From: a virus
IMG/VR virus record: IMGVR_UViG_3300020421_000006
Coordinates: 1-64,000 of that record
Length of the DNA: 64,000 bases
Reading direction: 5' to 3' (one strand)
Both the position numbers and the translations under genes were made by a program. Shown piece after piece: positions 47,712 through 58,500 of the stretch (its first letter is position 1; each line of letters begins with the position of its first letter). The notes beneath the pieces were generated by a model, which did not search any database, was not told the DNA's origin, and saw only the letters and a program-made list of their open reading frames with translations.

Positions 47712-48152
47712 TTACTCGTCTTCTGGTGGTAACGGTTTAGGGTAAAAACTGTATACACCTGGTTGATCTTTGTACGTTTGAACAGCATTATTATGGTTAT
47801 TAACCTTCTGCTTAACGTAGTTACGCATAGCAACAAAGTCATCTGTAAGCGGAATACCTGCGTTTTCTAAGCATTCTGCAATGATATTAAGCTGCTTATG
47901 CACGGGATACTTAACAAGAATCTGCTTGTTTACTACTTCGTCAATTGCTACTTCTTCAATTAACGGTATATCATTAAGAGATCTTACTTCTCCACTAGCA
48001 TAATCGCCCCACCAATATTCATTTGCGTCATCTAAATCAATAACTTTATGAGGTACGCCTTGCTCAGTAAGTCTTTCAGCAAACTCGCTATTATAGTCCT
48101 GGGATGAGATCACTCTTGATCTATCAGCACTAAAAATAATAATGTTTTTCAT
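47712..48152 (-). CDS. Hypothetical protein among fibre genes, 146 aa
   Basis: Alpha/beta protein starting MKNIIIFSADRSRVISSQD, with VHKQLNIIAECLENAGIPL and a Pro-rich tail FYPKPLPPEDE. Lies between two fibre genes and overlaps the oxygenase by 4 bases (ATGA). Fibre clusters often hold small assembly chaperones, and the N-acidic/C-helical layout would suit that, but no such family is recognised. Confidence 0.6.
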   Translation of the reverse strand: MKNIIIFSADRSRVISSQDYNSEFAERLTEQGVPHKVIDLDDANEYWWGDYASGEVRSLNDIPLIEEVAIDEVVNKQILVKYPVHKQLNIIAECLENAGIPLTDDFVAMRNYVKQKVNNHNNAVQTYKDQPGVYSFYPKPLPPEDE

Positions 48153-48643
48153 CTAGTTCTTCCCCAACTTAATGCAAGACTTATCTTCGGTCTTTCATTT
48201 TGTTTAATTTCTGTTACTTCGTGTTCTAAGTTCACAGGCATATCAATTAACATACCTGGGCCTTCATCTACTAAATTTCCTTTGCCTTGTTCATCGTACC
48301 AACAAAAGTGCGGAGCATCAGCTCTTAAAAATATTAGTTTAAACTTCCAATACCCGCCTGCACTATCTCTATGCCTTTTAAGATAATCACCTGGATCATA
48401 TTTGTTAATACAAAAACTATCACAAGTTCTATCTTCTTCTGGAATTGATTCTGTAATCAACTCCTTTAATTCTTTTGGCATGTTCCAACGGAACATACTT
48501 TTTAACTTACTTTCACCATAGGCAGTTACAAAATTAAATTCTTCTCCTGGCTGCCTAATAAAAAAACTGTCTTCGTTTGCCTCTACTAATTCTACTATCT
48601 CGTCAACGTTCTTACAATAGTCCGGTACTAACTTTACTGTCAT
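48149..48643 (-). CDS. 2OG-Fe(II) oxygenase
   Basis: ATG 48643 chosen (TAATG overlap with the fibre stop); ATG 48658 would add five residues. 164 residues with iron ligands HxD in DYLKRHRDSAGGYWKF and a distal His in NLEHEVTEIKQNERPKISL, where the Arg of RPK binds 2-oxoglutarate. The DSBH pattern and size match prolyl-hydroxylase-like phage enzymes. Position inside the fibre cluster suggests that it hydroxylates a fibre protein, or DNA; substrate not known. Confidence 0.85.
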   Translation of the reverse strand: MTVKLVPDYCKNVDEIVELVEANEDSFFIRQPGEEFNFVTAYGESKLKSMFRWNMPKELKELITESIPEEDRTCDSFCINKYDPGDYLKRHRDSAGGYWKFKLIFLRADAPHFCWYDEQGKGNLVDEGPGMLIDMPVNLEHEVTEIKQNERPKISLALSWGRTR

Positions 48644-50874
48644 TATACATATGACCAAGTACCAGTGTAACTCCAGTTACTACCGTTTGAACTATAAGTC
48701 AACTTGTAACCAGTATTACTATTATAAAGTGTAGTTGAAGTACTAACACTAGCAGTAGCCCATCTGTATGCTAAAATCCATCTACCAGCACTAAAACTAG
48801 AACTTGAACCTGCATATATGTTATTAATTATCAATTCAAAGTTTAGTCCACTTGCTTGACTTGCAGGAAGATATGCTTCAATTAAATCAATATACTGCGC
48901 ATCTGGTGAACTTGTGTTTGGTGCAGGTGAGCTAATAACAAGTTGTCTTGTATTTGCTGATGCAACAACATTTTGTACAAACTCAGTAGTAGCAATAAAC
49001 GTTGAACTGTCTGCGTTTGCTCTAGTTATACTATGCGTTGCATTGTCTGCACTGTTTGCGTTTGCTGCTTGTGTTGCATTAACTGCTGATGTTGCTGTAC
49101 TTGCTGTTGTAGCCGTTGCAGCATTACCATTTAAGTCTGCTTGAATAACATTTGCACTAAAGTCTCCATTAGCATCTCTTGCTACAACTTTATTTGCTGT
49201 AGGCAAGTTAGTTGCATCAACATCAAATGTTGTGTTTGTAATACCGTCATAAACTAAACCAGTTAAGTAGTTGCCTGGTGTTAGGTTTGAAAATGCTATT
49301 GTATCCCATACAGGTTGTCCAGCACCAGTTGACTTTAAAAACTTGCCTGCTGTACCCGATGGTATATGTGCTGTTGAACCAGAAGCAGTTTGGTAAGGTA
49401 TAGTTCCACCTGCACCGCCTGCAATGTTAGTTGCTGTTGTTGCTGATGTTGCATTACCTGTAACTGCACCTGTTAAGTCACCGTAAAATTTTTCTGAATA
49501 TGTATCTTTATATCTTAACGCACTTGAACCAAGGTCAAGTACTACATCTGTGTTCGGAAGCAGTCCTGCTCTTGCGCTAGGAGATCTTGTAGGTCCAAAT
49601 AAATCAAGTTGATAATCTACACCTTCTGTTGCTGCTAAACTAATTTGATTTGCTGCTTTTATTTCTGTAGAATTAATTGTTCCGTCAATAGTTAAGTTTG
49701 AACCAACTGTAATATTTCCAGCAACACCTAAAGATGTTAATGTTCCTAAACTTGTTAGTGCTGAACTAGTAACAGTATTATGTAAGTTTGTACCTGTTAG
49801 TGTGTTAGCATCTGCTGTAACTGTTATATCTGCTGTGCCGTCAAACCCAACTCCATTAATATTTGCTGGTGTTGATAATCTTTGTGCTGCGGCTGCTGTT
49901 CCACTTAGTGTTGCACCAATAAAGTTTGCTGCTGTTACACTTCCTGTAAATGATCCTGTCTCTCCTGTAATGTTACCTGTAACATTACCAACTAAATCTG
50001 AAGTAATTTGATTTGCTACAAAGTTACCTGTAGTATCTCTTGATACAATTTTACCAATTTGATTTAAATGTGTAGCATCAACTGACCATGTAGTAGGATT
50101 ACCACCATCAAAATCTGTTCCTACTAAAAATTCTCCTGCAACTAAACTGTTAGGTGTTTGTGCTGTAATTGTAAGATTTTCTGAACCGTCAAATGCAACA
50201 CCGTTAACTAATATAGGTGAATTAAGTCTTATTGCTTTATCTGCAACACCCTGTAATGTTCCCATTACTTTTGCCATTGCATTTAAATTAATACCTGTAA
50301 TTAATTCTGAAAATCCGCTTACTTCATTACTTGGATCAATAGTAAATGCATTTGAAGATACAATACCTATTGTAACACCATTTACTTTAAGTTCAATTAC
50401 TGGATATGTTGATCCATTAGTTGCTAGTAACGTTGTTGTTACTGCTCTAGTTGGTAAGTAGCCGTCTGCTGTTTCAGGTCCAATTTTAATCCAGTTAGAT
50501 CCATCATATACATGCAGTGAAGGATCAGCTGGTGCGTTTGCAGTTGTTTCATTCTTTAACCAAAATGTTCCAAGAGCTGGAGTTACTGGAGCAGTAGGAC
50601 TTACATTTGCAGAACCAACTTCAACCCAATTCTCTCCATCATAAACTTTTAATATACTGTTTGTTGTATCAAACCAAACTTGCCCTGTAATAGGAGTTCC
50701 TGGTGCAGAAATATTTGCAAAGTTTTCTAATAAGAATAAAAAGTTTTCGTTTTGAATTTCACCATAGCCAACATAATTTCTACCAACAAAAGATAAACTA
50801 GTGGTTGAGTCAACTGCTGCGTCTTGTAATACTACAAGTTGAGTTCCGTCAGTTTTGTTAATTACATAAGCCAT
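48643..50874 (-). CDS. Tail fibre paralogue 2, 743 aa
   Basis: Shared N domain: MAYVINKTDGTQLVVLQD, GYGEIQNENFLFLLENFA, GQVWFDTTNSILKVYDG. Long repetitive shaft with Ala/Thr/Asn-rich repeats (GNVTGNITGETGSFTGSVT; TASTATSAVNATQAANANS). A TTEFVQNVV motif near the end resembles fibre trimerisation segments, and the C terminus (YTGTWSYV) is a compact beta domain. GGAG site before ATG. The largest of the four, so likely reaches furthest from the baseplate. Confidence 0.82.
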   Translation of the reverse strand: MAYVINKTDGTQLVVLQDAAVDSTTSLSFVGRNYVGYGEIQNENFLFLLENFANISAPGTPITGQVWFDTTNSILKVYDGENWVEVGSANVSPTAPVTPALGTFWLKNETTANAPADPSLHVYDGSNWIKIGPETADGYLPTRAVTTTLLATNGSTYPVIELKVNGVTIGIVSSNAFTIDPSNEVSGFSELITGINLNAMAKVMGTLQGVADKAIRLNSPILVNGVAFDGSENLTITAQTPNSLVAGEFLVGTDFDGGNPTTWSVDATHLNQIGKIVSRDTTGNFVANQITSDLVGNVTGNITGETGSFTGSVTAANFIGATLSGTAAAAQRLSTPANINGVGFDGTADITVTADANTLTGTNLHNTVTSSALTSLGTLTSLGVAGNITVGSNLTIDGTINSTEIKAANQISLAATEGVDYQLDLFGPTRSPSARAGLLPNTDVVLDLGSSALRYKDTYSEKFYGDLTGAVTGNATSATTATNIAGGAGGTIPYQTASGSTAHIPSGTAGKFLKSTGAGQPVWDTIAFSNLTPGNYLTGLVYDGITNTTFDVDATNLPTANKVVARDANGDFSANVIQADLNGNAATATTASTATSAVNATQAANANSADNATHSITRANADSSTFIATTEFVQNVVASANTRQLVISSPAPNTSSPDAQYIDLIEAYLPASQASGLNFELIINNIYAGSSSSFSAGRWILAYRWATASVSTSTTLYNSNTGYKLTYSSNGSNWSYTGTWSYV

Positions 50875-50895
50875 TTATACGCTCCTATTTTCATC

Positions 50896-52764
50896 TTATG
50901 GTAATACCTCATCTGAAACGTGTGTCCAGTTACCTGACAACAACTGGAATACTTTAATAATTCTAGATGTTGTAATACCAGCTGCTGGTATAGATGCAAT
51001 GGCTCCGTTTACTGCTGTAACAGCAGGTGCTGTTCCTGAAGGTGTATTAAATGTGTCTGTTGAAATACTAATTTCAGGTGCTAAATTAAAGTTAACTGTT
51101 GAGTTACTTAATAGTGTAACAAGAATTCTTGCAAAAGTACCGGATCTGTATTCAGCCGGTGGAGCCAACTTGGCTAAAATCTCTGATGCAATATAACTGT
51201 TTGGTTTACCATCTGATAAGTCCATGCTAAATGCTAATGATCTAGTTTGTGCAATATCATCAACGTATTCTTTTGTTGCAGCATCTTGTGCTGTTGTAGG
51301 ATCAGCAAGTCCTGTAATTTTTGGACTACCTATTAATGCAATGTTACCTGAACCGTGTGCTTCTAATTGAATATCATCATTGTTATCAAGCGTTGAAATC
51401 TTTTGATTCTCAAGTCTTAATTGTGCTACTGGAGGTAATCCAGGACCAATGTTAACAACGTTCTGAGCACCAAAGGCTGTAACACCTGGAATACTTGTAA
51501 TACCTGTACCTAACGAAGTTCCACTTAGTACTGTTACTCCGTTAATCTTAAATTCTTTACCTGTTGCTAGGTTAATGTGTTCTGAACTTGTAAACGCTTG
51601 TGAAGCAAGTGCAGGATATTCTGCTGTTGCGCCTAAGCCGTCTTTACTATATAAAATTGCTTTGTCAGTAGTACCTTTAATTACTAGTCCACCGCCATCT
51701 GCAATTTCATCTGAGTTAGATCCACTGTCGCCTGTTTGTGCAAGAACAATGTATTTGTCCTCAACAACTAATTCTGTTTGTCTAATTGTAGCAAGGTCAC
51801 CGTCATTAATAACAAGGTTACCTCTAATAGTAAGGTCGCCTGCTAGTTCCATGCTACCACCAGTCTTAACTATACTATCTGGTGCGCCTTCATATAAATC
51901 AATTTGTCTTATATCAGGACTAATCTTAACTGCAATCTCCTGCGAGATACCTTTTCTAACATCTAAGATTAAAAGTTTATCTTCAGCAGCGTTTGATAAT
52001 TTAACGTTACCGTTATCAACTGACAAGTTAGCCTGCGAAGCAGAACCAACAACAAGTCCTAGATCACTTTCAATTCTAAGTGTGTTTGTTAAAGAGTTAG
52101 CAGTATCTTTTCTAACGTAGTTTGTAGAATCAATGTTTGCTAGTTTTTCTGAGTTTGTACAAGTTACATCAAACTTGATGCCTGACAATGTACCTTGGTT
52201 AAATCCTGGTCCAATGTCTCCACTAAATCCTTCAATAGCATTTTTAGGTGTAAATGAATCTTTAGCAAATATACCTAACAAGATACCGTTGTTGTAAAGT
52301 GATGTAATAACACGAGTTTGGTTTAGTGTATCAAGTATGCTTGAAACAATAAGTCCACTAGTTCCTTGTGCGTCTGAATACGCAGGACCTAGCAATATAG
52401 TGCTAGTACCATCAAAGAAATATAACTGTTTAGCAGTATCATTAAACCAAAGGTCACCAACACCAAGTGTTGTTGGTTGTGAGTTAGCAATTGTTGCAGA
52501 ACTTACTGGAACAAATGCTGTACCACTGTATACTTTAAGTTTTGATTCTGTACTGTCAAACCAAATCTGTCCTTTAATAGGCGCCGTAGGCGCAGTCACG
52601 TTAGCAAAATTTTCTAGTATCTTAATAAAGTTTTCATTAAGTACTTCACCAAATCCGCTAAAGTTTTTACCAATTAGTGTAATGTCAGTAGAGATATTAT
52701 CAATTTGACCATCGGCTACTGTTGAAACTATTGTACCATCTGTTTTATTAATCTGATATGCCAT
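50896..52764 (-). CDS. Tail fibre paralogue 3, 622 aa
   Basis: Shared N domain: MAYQINKTDGTIVSTVADG, GFGEVLNENFIKILENFA, GQIWFDSTESKLKVYSG. Middle beta-solenoid-like; ITGLADPTTAQDAATKEYVD is a classical fibre repeat/trimer motif. Distinct C-terminal domain of about 110 residues ending LLSGNWTHVSDEVLP. AGGATGAG site. Differs in tip from its paralogues, as expected for receptor-binding variants. Confidence 0.82.
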   Translation of the reverse strand: MAYQINKTDGTIVSTVADGQIDNISTDITLIGKNFSGFGEVLNENFIKILENFANVTAPTAPIKGQIWFDSTESKLKVYSGTAFVPVSSATIANSQPTTLGVGDLWFNDTAKQLYFFDGTSTILLGPAYSDAQGTSGLIVSSILDTLNQTRVITSLYNNGILLGIFAKDSFTPKNAIEGFSGDIGPGFNQGTLSGIKFDVTCTNSEKLANIDSTNYVRKDTANSLTNTLRIESDLGLVVGSASQANLSVDNGNVKLSNAAEDKLLILDVRKGISQEIAVKISPDIRQIDLYEGAPDSIVKTGGSMELAGDLTIRGNLVINDGDLATIRQTELVVEDKYIVLAQTGDSGSNSDEIADGGGLVIKGTTDKAILYSKDGLGATAEYPALASQAFTSSEHINLATGKEFKINGVTVLSGTSLGTGITSIPGVTAFGAQNVVNIGPGLPPVAQLRLENQKISTLDNNDDIQLEAHGSGNIALIGSPKITGLADPTTAQDAATKEYVDDIAQTRSLAFSMDLSDGKPNSYIASEILAKLAPPAEYRSGTFARILVTLLSNSTVNFNLAPEISISTDTFNTPSGTAPAVTAVNGAIASIPAAGITTSRIIKVFQLLSGNWTHVSDEVLP

Positions 52765-52777
52765 TTAATATCTCATC

Positions 52778-54919
52778 CTACGTTGTTGTAAACGCTGGTG
52801 GACCCGAACGTATAATATAGTTAATTGTCAAGAACGGATTCATAATACCAACTAATGACCCTAACGTAAAGTCTGTACTTGGTTTCTTAATACCGCCCGA
52901 TTGTTGTAAGTACTGTGCTTGTCCTGGAGCAGTAGGTCCTAAACCTGTTGTACCTGGACTGTTAATAGCACTATCAACTCTAACAGCCGAATACTGTATT
53001 CCATTTGCTGTCATATCGTGTTCGTGGTCTGGTAGGTTACCTAATGTTAACGCTACCGCACTTGCGCCTGCTGCACCTGCAAGTGTTTGAGCTTCTGTAC
53101 CTTCAACTCTTGCTGGCGATGGTTCACCTCCGCCGTTATCAACAAATCCACCAACTGCATTTGGTACGTTGATATTGTTGTCCATGTTGTGCCTACCTAG
53201 TGCAAATCTACCACGTAAATCTGGTAATCTAAATGTGCCAACACCATTAAGTGCTGCTGAACCGTTATATGTTGTTCCTATAATGTCAAATAATTCTGGA
53301 AACTTAGATCTTTCAACTTCACCACCATCACAGAATAAAAATCCTGTTGGTGGATTTGTACCTGCATATGGAAGAATACCTCCCAACGGAATTCCTAAGT
53401 CACCTACAAATGTATCACGTGTTTCTTTAAGAAGTCCTGTTGCTCCGCCTGATTCAGCTGAAGCTCTATATACTAGTACAAAGTCGTTTTTGTCTGATTG
53501 GTTTGGTGCAGGTTCATCTCTATCTTTAACAATGTTAGCAGTCAATGTAGTAGCAAATGTCTTAGTTGCACTACCTACTTGTCCGTCAAACTGTATTGCG
53601 GGTGAAACAACGTCACCTGTTAGTGCAAAACTTGTAACATTTTTTAAGTTAGTTGCAGTATTTGCATTACCTGTAATGTTACCGTTAATTGTACCAACAA
53701 TTTCATCTGCTTGAATTGATTTAGCATAAACTGTTTTCCAACGATTTGTTAGTTCACCTAAGTCATGTGTATCATTAACTTGAGGTTTTAAAGTTGAAGA
53801 TGTAATTGTTCCTGTAACATTTGCTGCGCCACCAATTATAATGTTTTTAGAAAACGCTGCGCCACCTGCTGAAACAATACTACCTGTTGATAAGTTAGTT
53901 GTTTCAGATGTACTTGAAATCTTTAGTGCGCCAGTTAAGCCAATGTTACCATCAACATCAAGTGCTTCATCTGGTGCTGCAATATTAATACCAACTTTGT
54001 TATCAAGCACTCTAAGTACTGTAGTTGGAATACCGTTTCTGTTAACTTGTAAATCTACTGAACTACCTGCTGATGAATTATAAAGTTTCGCAGCAGTCGC
54101 TGATGTTGTTACTTGGAAGTTTCCGTCAACACCAATTGTTAAACCTGCGTTGTTTCTTACATTAAGTCCTTGGTCAGTTGTGTTAACAATATCACTTCTT
54201 AAAAACTTACCTGCTGATACTTCAACTCCACCAACGTTAAGTGCATCTGCATTTTTAGCAGTACCAATAAGTTTAGGTAGTTCGCCTCCTAAAAATATAG
54301 AAGCAAATTCTGTTTTCTCAGTATCGTTTGCTGGCGTTGCAACATTAAGTCCTGCTTTGACTGTTGCAAATCCTTTAATATTAACTTTAGGTGTAAATGT
54401 GTCTTTGGAAACAATTGCAACCGGTTGGTCTGCAATATATAAAATTAAAATACTTTTTGTTTGGTTGTCTGAGTCAGCAATGTTTTCTACTGCTGGTCCA
54501 TAACGTAAACCGTCAATTGAACTTTCTGCTGGTCCAACTAGTAACCATCTTGTACCTGTGTAAATTCTTAACTGTTGGTTTGTAGTATCAACCCAAAGTT
54601 CACCAACTTTAGAATTTTCAACACTAGGTTCTGTAACACTCTTTTGAATGTTTGATGCTGCTTTCCATGCTGTGTTGTCAAACAACTGTAGCACACCATT
54701 TTGTGTGTCATACCAAAGTTGTCCTTCAACTGGATTTACAGGTGCATTTGCACTTGCAAAGTTTTCTAATACAGATAAAAAGTTTTCAGCAATAATTTGT
54801 CCGTATCCAGTAACGTTACGTCCTGGAAATGTTAAACTTGTATCTTGGCTTGATGTATTATCAAAGACTGTGATCGGAGTTTTGTTTTCGCTATCTGTAA
54901 AATTTACAATATATGGCAT
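52778..54919 (-). CDS. Tail fibre paralogue 4 with collar domain, 713 aa
   Basis: Shared N domain: GYGQIIAENFLSVLENFA, GQLWYDTQNGVLQLFDN. C terminus is a phage tail collar domain (as in T4 gp12 and others): GGILPYAGTNPPTGFLFCDG, then VERSKFPELFDIIGTTYNG, FRLPDLRGRFALGRHNMD, and NLPDHEHDM with metal-like His. This domain usually forms the receptor-binding trimer tip of short fibres. Overlap-free with neighbours; GGAGG site. Confidence 0.87.
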   Translation of the reverse strand: MPYIVNFTDSENKTPITVFDNTSSQDTSLTFPGRNVTGYGQIIAENFLSVLENFASANAPVNPVEGQLWYDTQNGVLQLFDNTAWKAASNIQKSVTEPSVENSKVGELWVDTTNQQLRIYTGTRWLLVGPAESSIDGLRYGPAVENIADSDNQTKSILILYIADQPVAIVSKDTFTPKVNIKGFATVKAGLNVATPANDTEKTEFASIFLGGELPKLIGTAKNADALNVGGVEVSAGKFLRSDIVNTTDQGLNVRNNAGLTIGVDGNFQVTTSATAAKLYNSSAGSSVDLQVNRNGIPTTVLRVLDNKVGINIAAPDEALDVDGNIGLTGALKISSTSETTNLSTGSIVSAGGAAFSKNIIIGGAANVTGTITSSTLKPQVNDTHDLGELTNRWKTVYAKSIQADEIVGTINGNITGNANTATNLKNVTSFALTGDVVSPAIQFDGQVGSATKTFATTLTANIVKDRDEPAPNQSDKNDFVLVYRASAESGGATGLLKETRDTFVGDLGIPLGGILPYAGTNPPTGFLFCDGGEVERSKFPELFDIIGTTYNGSAALNGVGTFRLPDLRGRFALGRHNMDNNINVPNAVGGFVDNGGGEPSPARVEGTEAQTLAGAAGASAVALTLGNLPDHEHDMTANGIQYSAVRVDSAINSPGTTGLGPTAPGQAQYLQQSGGIKKPSTDFTLGSLVGIMNPFLTINYIIRSGPPAFTTT

Positions 54920-54922
54920 TTA

Positions 54923-55564
54923 TTAAACCTCCGTAAAGCCTGTTAAACTCTGTACTCTGATTGTATAATCAACTTGCAAGAGTCTGTTCAAAGACTTTTG
55001 TACAGGGTGGAAAACCACGTGTGTTAAAAGTTTGCCTGTTCCGTTAGGATTATACCATTTAAGTCCAAGCTCGTCGAAAACAAAGTTACTGTCCATATTA
55101 ACACTATTATCAAATGCTTGTTGATCATCTGGCTCACCATAATCAAGTGTACATGTAATTACAATGTCACTGTATGTTGCTCCACTAATATGTCTAACTT
55201 CCATTTTGTTACGCACTGGATCAGCGTTTGCAATAGAGCTTTGATCAATAACTTTAGTGTATGTTTGATTGTAAAGACTGGAGTTTGACCCAACTGTGTT
55301 AGGTGTCAAATATGTAATTAATCCTGTAGGGTCAACTGTGGTACCACCGCTACCAAACGCCATTTCGTAGACTGTACCTTCCCCTTGATTTGAAAGACTG
55401 TTAACTATTGCAACACTCATATTTTCATAGTGTATTGCATTGCGTTTATCCTGATAAACTTCTCCAGTTTCAGGATCAAAAATCTTAATATGCCCTTCAA
55501 AATGGAACCCGCCGGTTTCATTCAATCCAGGTGCTTTTGGCGTTTTGTTTTCTTTGTTTGACAT
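54923..55564 (-). CDS. Virion structural protein, 213 aa
   Basis: ATG 55564 chosen because a late promoter puts the mRNA start at about 55584 and GGAAG lies before it; ATG 55585 and 55624 are alternatives. MSNKENKTPKAPGLNETGG leads a beta-rich protein with GHIKIFDPETGEVYQDKRN, YEMAFGSGGTTVDPTG, and DELGLKWYNPNG. Placed between the giant protein and the fibre genes, probably a baseplate or fibre connector. No family recognised. Confidence 0.65.
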   Translation of the reverse strand: MSNKENKTPKAPGLNETGGFHFEGHIKIFDPETGEVYQDKRNAIHYENMSVAIVNSLSNQGEGTVYEMAFGSGGTTVDPTGLITYLTPNTVGSNSSLYNQTYTKVIDQSSIANADPVRNKMEVRHISGATYSDIVITCTLDYGEPDDQQAFDNSVNMDSNFVFDELGLKWYNPNGTGKLLTHVVFHPVQKSLNRLLQVDYTIRVQSLTGFTEV

Positions 55565-55589
55565 ATTTTTATCTTCCAGTTTCATAGTG

Positions 55590-55597
55590 TATTTATT
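55590..55597 (-). promoter_or_regulatory. T4-like late promoter (AATAAATA on - strand)
   Basis: 7 of 8 match; overlaps the end of the giant gene. Start near 55584 gives a 20-base leader ahead of ATG 55564. Confidence 0.65.
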
Positions 55598-58500
55598 CAG
55601 GTAACTTCGATGTATTGGCAGCAATGAACTGACTAATTGGAGTGCTGTTTTTAAGCAGCGTAACGCCTGATGTAGCAGTATTTTGGCCTCTATCGTACCA
55701 TACTTGTCCTTGTTGTTTTATAATACTAATTCGTGTACCTGCCGGAGGTACATTTGTTAGTCTAATATATGCTGACGACCCGTCAACACTAAATTCAGCT
55801 TCAACCTTCTCATCGCCTGCTGGGCTAGTTGAACCTTTAGTTTCGTTGTATTGATCAATATATGTTTTGCGTAGTCTTTTACCGCCAACAAATACTTCAA
55901 TTGAGTCACATCTTCCATAAATTGCTGGAATTGTTCCTTCATACCAATCACTAACAGTACTTAGCTTAGGAACAAAAGGTAGTGGTCCAATGAGTTGACT
56001 GCTACCATCACTAACAAAATCTGTTCTTGATTGGGTATCTTTATATGGAATTGTTTGGTCTGTACTCAAATCAACTACATATGATCCTACAGGATTCAGT
56101 GTTTTAATTGCTGTACCCTGTGTACCTCTTCTCAAGTTGCTTAGTACATTACCATTCTTGTTCATGTACTCAATTTTCTCACCATCTATTTCAATAATAC
56201 CTGGTATATTTTTGCCTGCAACAGGGTTAAACAATGTAGAAGCATCTGCAAGTGTAATACTTTCATCATAGTAAGTTAATTCTTTTGCCAATACTAAATT
56301 ATCAGTAATTGCATATCTAGTGTAACGATTGATGTTTAACATATCTTTACTAACTTGATATGCACTTGGTAATGCAAATACATTAGACCCAAACGCTACA
56401 ATTTCAAAACTATCTGTATCTTTATTAGAACCTTCAATATATACAGCACCTCGTTCAACATCTAAGCGATAATCAACATCTTGTATAAGTTTAGTTTTGT
56501 TTCTGTAAACCCATACATAACTTACACCCAATGGTTTAAATGCAATAGGATAAAATGCTTTACCACCTGTATACTGATCACTAACAATTTCCATTGAAGG
56601 ATATTCACTAAACCAAGTTACATCAATTGTATCACCTAGTGTTAATGCTGTCGAATCATTAATAACAATGTTGTTACCTACCACAGAGTACTCTGCATTT
56701 AGGTTATTTTCAATTTTAATAACATCTCCGACCGTCAAATTTTCCGCAGTAACCTCAAGCTCTTTAGTTGTACCATTATAAACATAGTCTGTAATAAATG
56801 TTTTTAGCTCGTTGTTAATATAAACTTTAATGTTGTTTGGAACAATAGAACCTGCTGATGCAATAGGATCAACACCTAGTACATATTTTTTAGTTACTCC
56901 ATCGTAAACATTGTAAACTGTGTCAACACTTTTTAGTTTTTTGTTGTTTACTTCAACAATAGTTGATGCTAATGCACTTTCTCTAGATAACTGAACAAAT
57001 GTATCTAGGTCATAACTCTTAGTGCTACCATCATATGTAAATTCTTGTTGGTTAACTCTAATTAAAGATTGCAATGAACTATCAACGTCTGCTGCTGCGC
57101 CAAATGCAACAATTCTAATCACTGCTAATCTATCAGGCTTTGTACCAAACTGTACAAGTGTTCTGTTTGGCGTGTCAGGTAATAAGTCTGTGCTGTCAAT
57201 AAATCCTGTATCAGATTGTACACCGTTGACTGATACAAAAATATTTGAAGTATCAATGTAGTTTGCGTTAGTTAAGAATAATGTTGTGTCACCGTCTGCA
57301 ATAAACTCTTGGTAATCAAGTATTGACACACCGCCTAATCCTATTGAAACTATTTCAATTTTAGAATTTTCTGCTGGAACACTTGCAAATTCAATTGTAC
57401 TATTTGTAATGTTAACAGTATAAGTTGCTGGTGCAGATTTTATTCCGTCAATATAAACAATTACTGATTTGTTTTCAATAATTTTTTGTCCTATTGGATA
57501 TACTAATGTTGATCCGTCACCGATTCTAACATTAGATTTAACTGTTGCACCCGCTGCATCTTTGTTTGAGTGGAATACTTTAATACTTAAACTATCTAAA
57601 ACCTGTCCAGGAATGTTTTCTTCTGTTGCAGGAACTTGATCTGGACTAGTATATTCACCACCGTCTATTGAAATGTCTTCTGCATTTAATCCTGTTGCTG
57701 TTGCATAAGCACCTTCCATTGCTGACAATGTTCCACCTGATAACTTTGTATCTAATAAGTTGTTATCATTAATAGTTACAGCACCATCACTCTCTGCAGG
57801 ACGGAAAATTAAAATATCACCGGGCTGCGTTGACACATAAGCACCAACTTCAACAATGTTTGTGCTACCGTCACCAATAAATGTTGGCATCTGTGCATGT
57901 GGATTCGTTGAAACTGAGCTATCCCAGTTATCAGTGTAATTAGGATCGTCAATTCTATGTGTTGGCGGTTCTTCAACCCCTTCTTCAACTTGTAAATTTA
58001 AAATATCGTCAGGTACTACTGTGCCTGCACGTTTTAAGTAGATATTAAGAACTTGTCCATCTACAGGAGTATAAGGAAGTGTTACATTAATTGTGCTTCC
58101 GTCTGCAACATAGTAATAATCTGCTGCTGACTCAACACTATCCCAACTATCAGTAAACCAAGGTAATGCGTCCCAACCACCTGTAACATCAAATGTGGTA
58201 CCTTGTACTTGAACACCACCAAAGTCAATACCTGTCATTAGCTGATTCAGTTCTTTACCTACCATTCCTGATGATGGATTGTAATATTTTTCAATTCTGC
58301 TTACACTATCTAAGATTTCATCATTCTTTGCATACGTTATATTAATAACTTCGTCTTTTGCTGGTGGAATTTTAAAAGTAATCTTACCTCTAAGTTGTTT
58401 ATACACATCTGTTTCTAATGTAAACAAAGCAATATCGTATTCATTATTAAGAACTACTTGACCGTCTTTAATAATTGAAATATTTGACTTATCTCTAGTT

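Noticed and set aside
50868-50875. TATAAATG on the - strand as a late promoter for fibre paralogue 2
   Set aside because: The motif includes the start codon itself, so transcription would begin inside the gene; GGAG upstream shows a normal leader.
53169-53714. 181-aa + strand ORF opposite the collar fibre
   Set aside because: Antisense shadow of the collar-domain coding region; no start signal and no recognisable protein.
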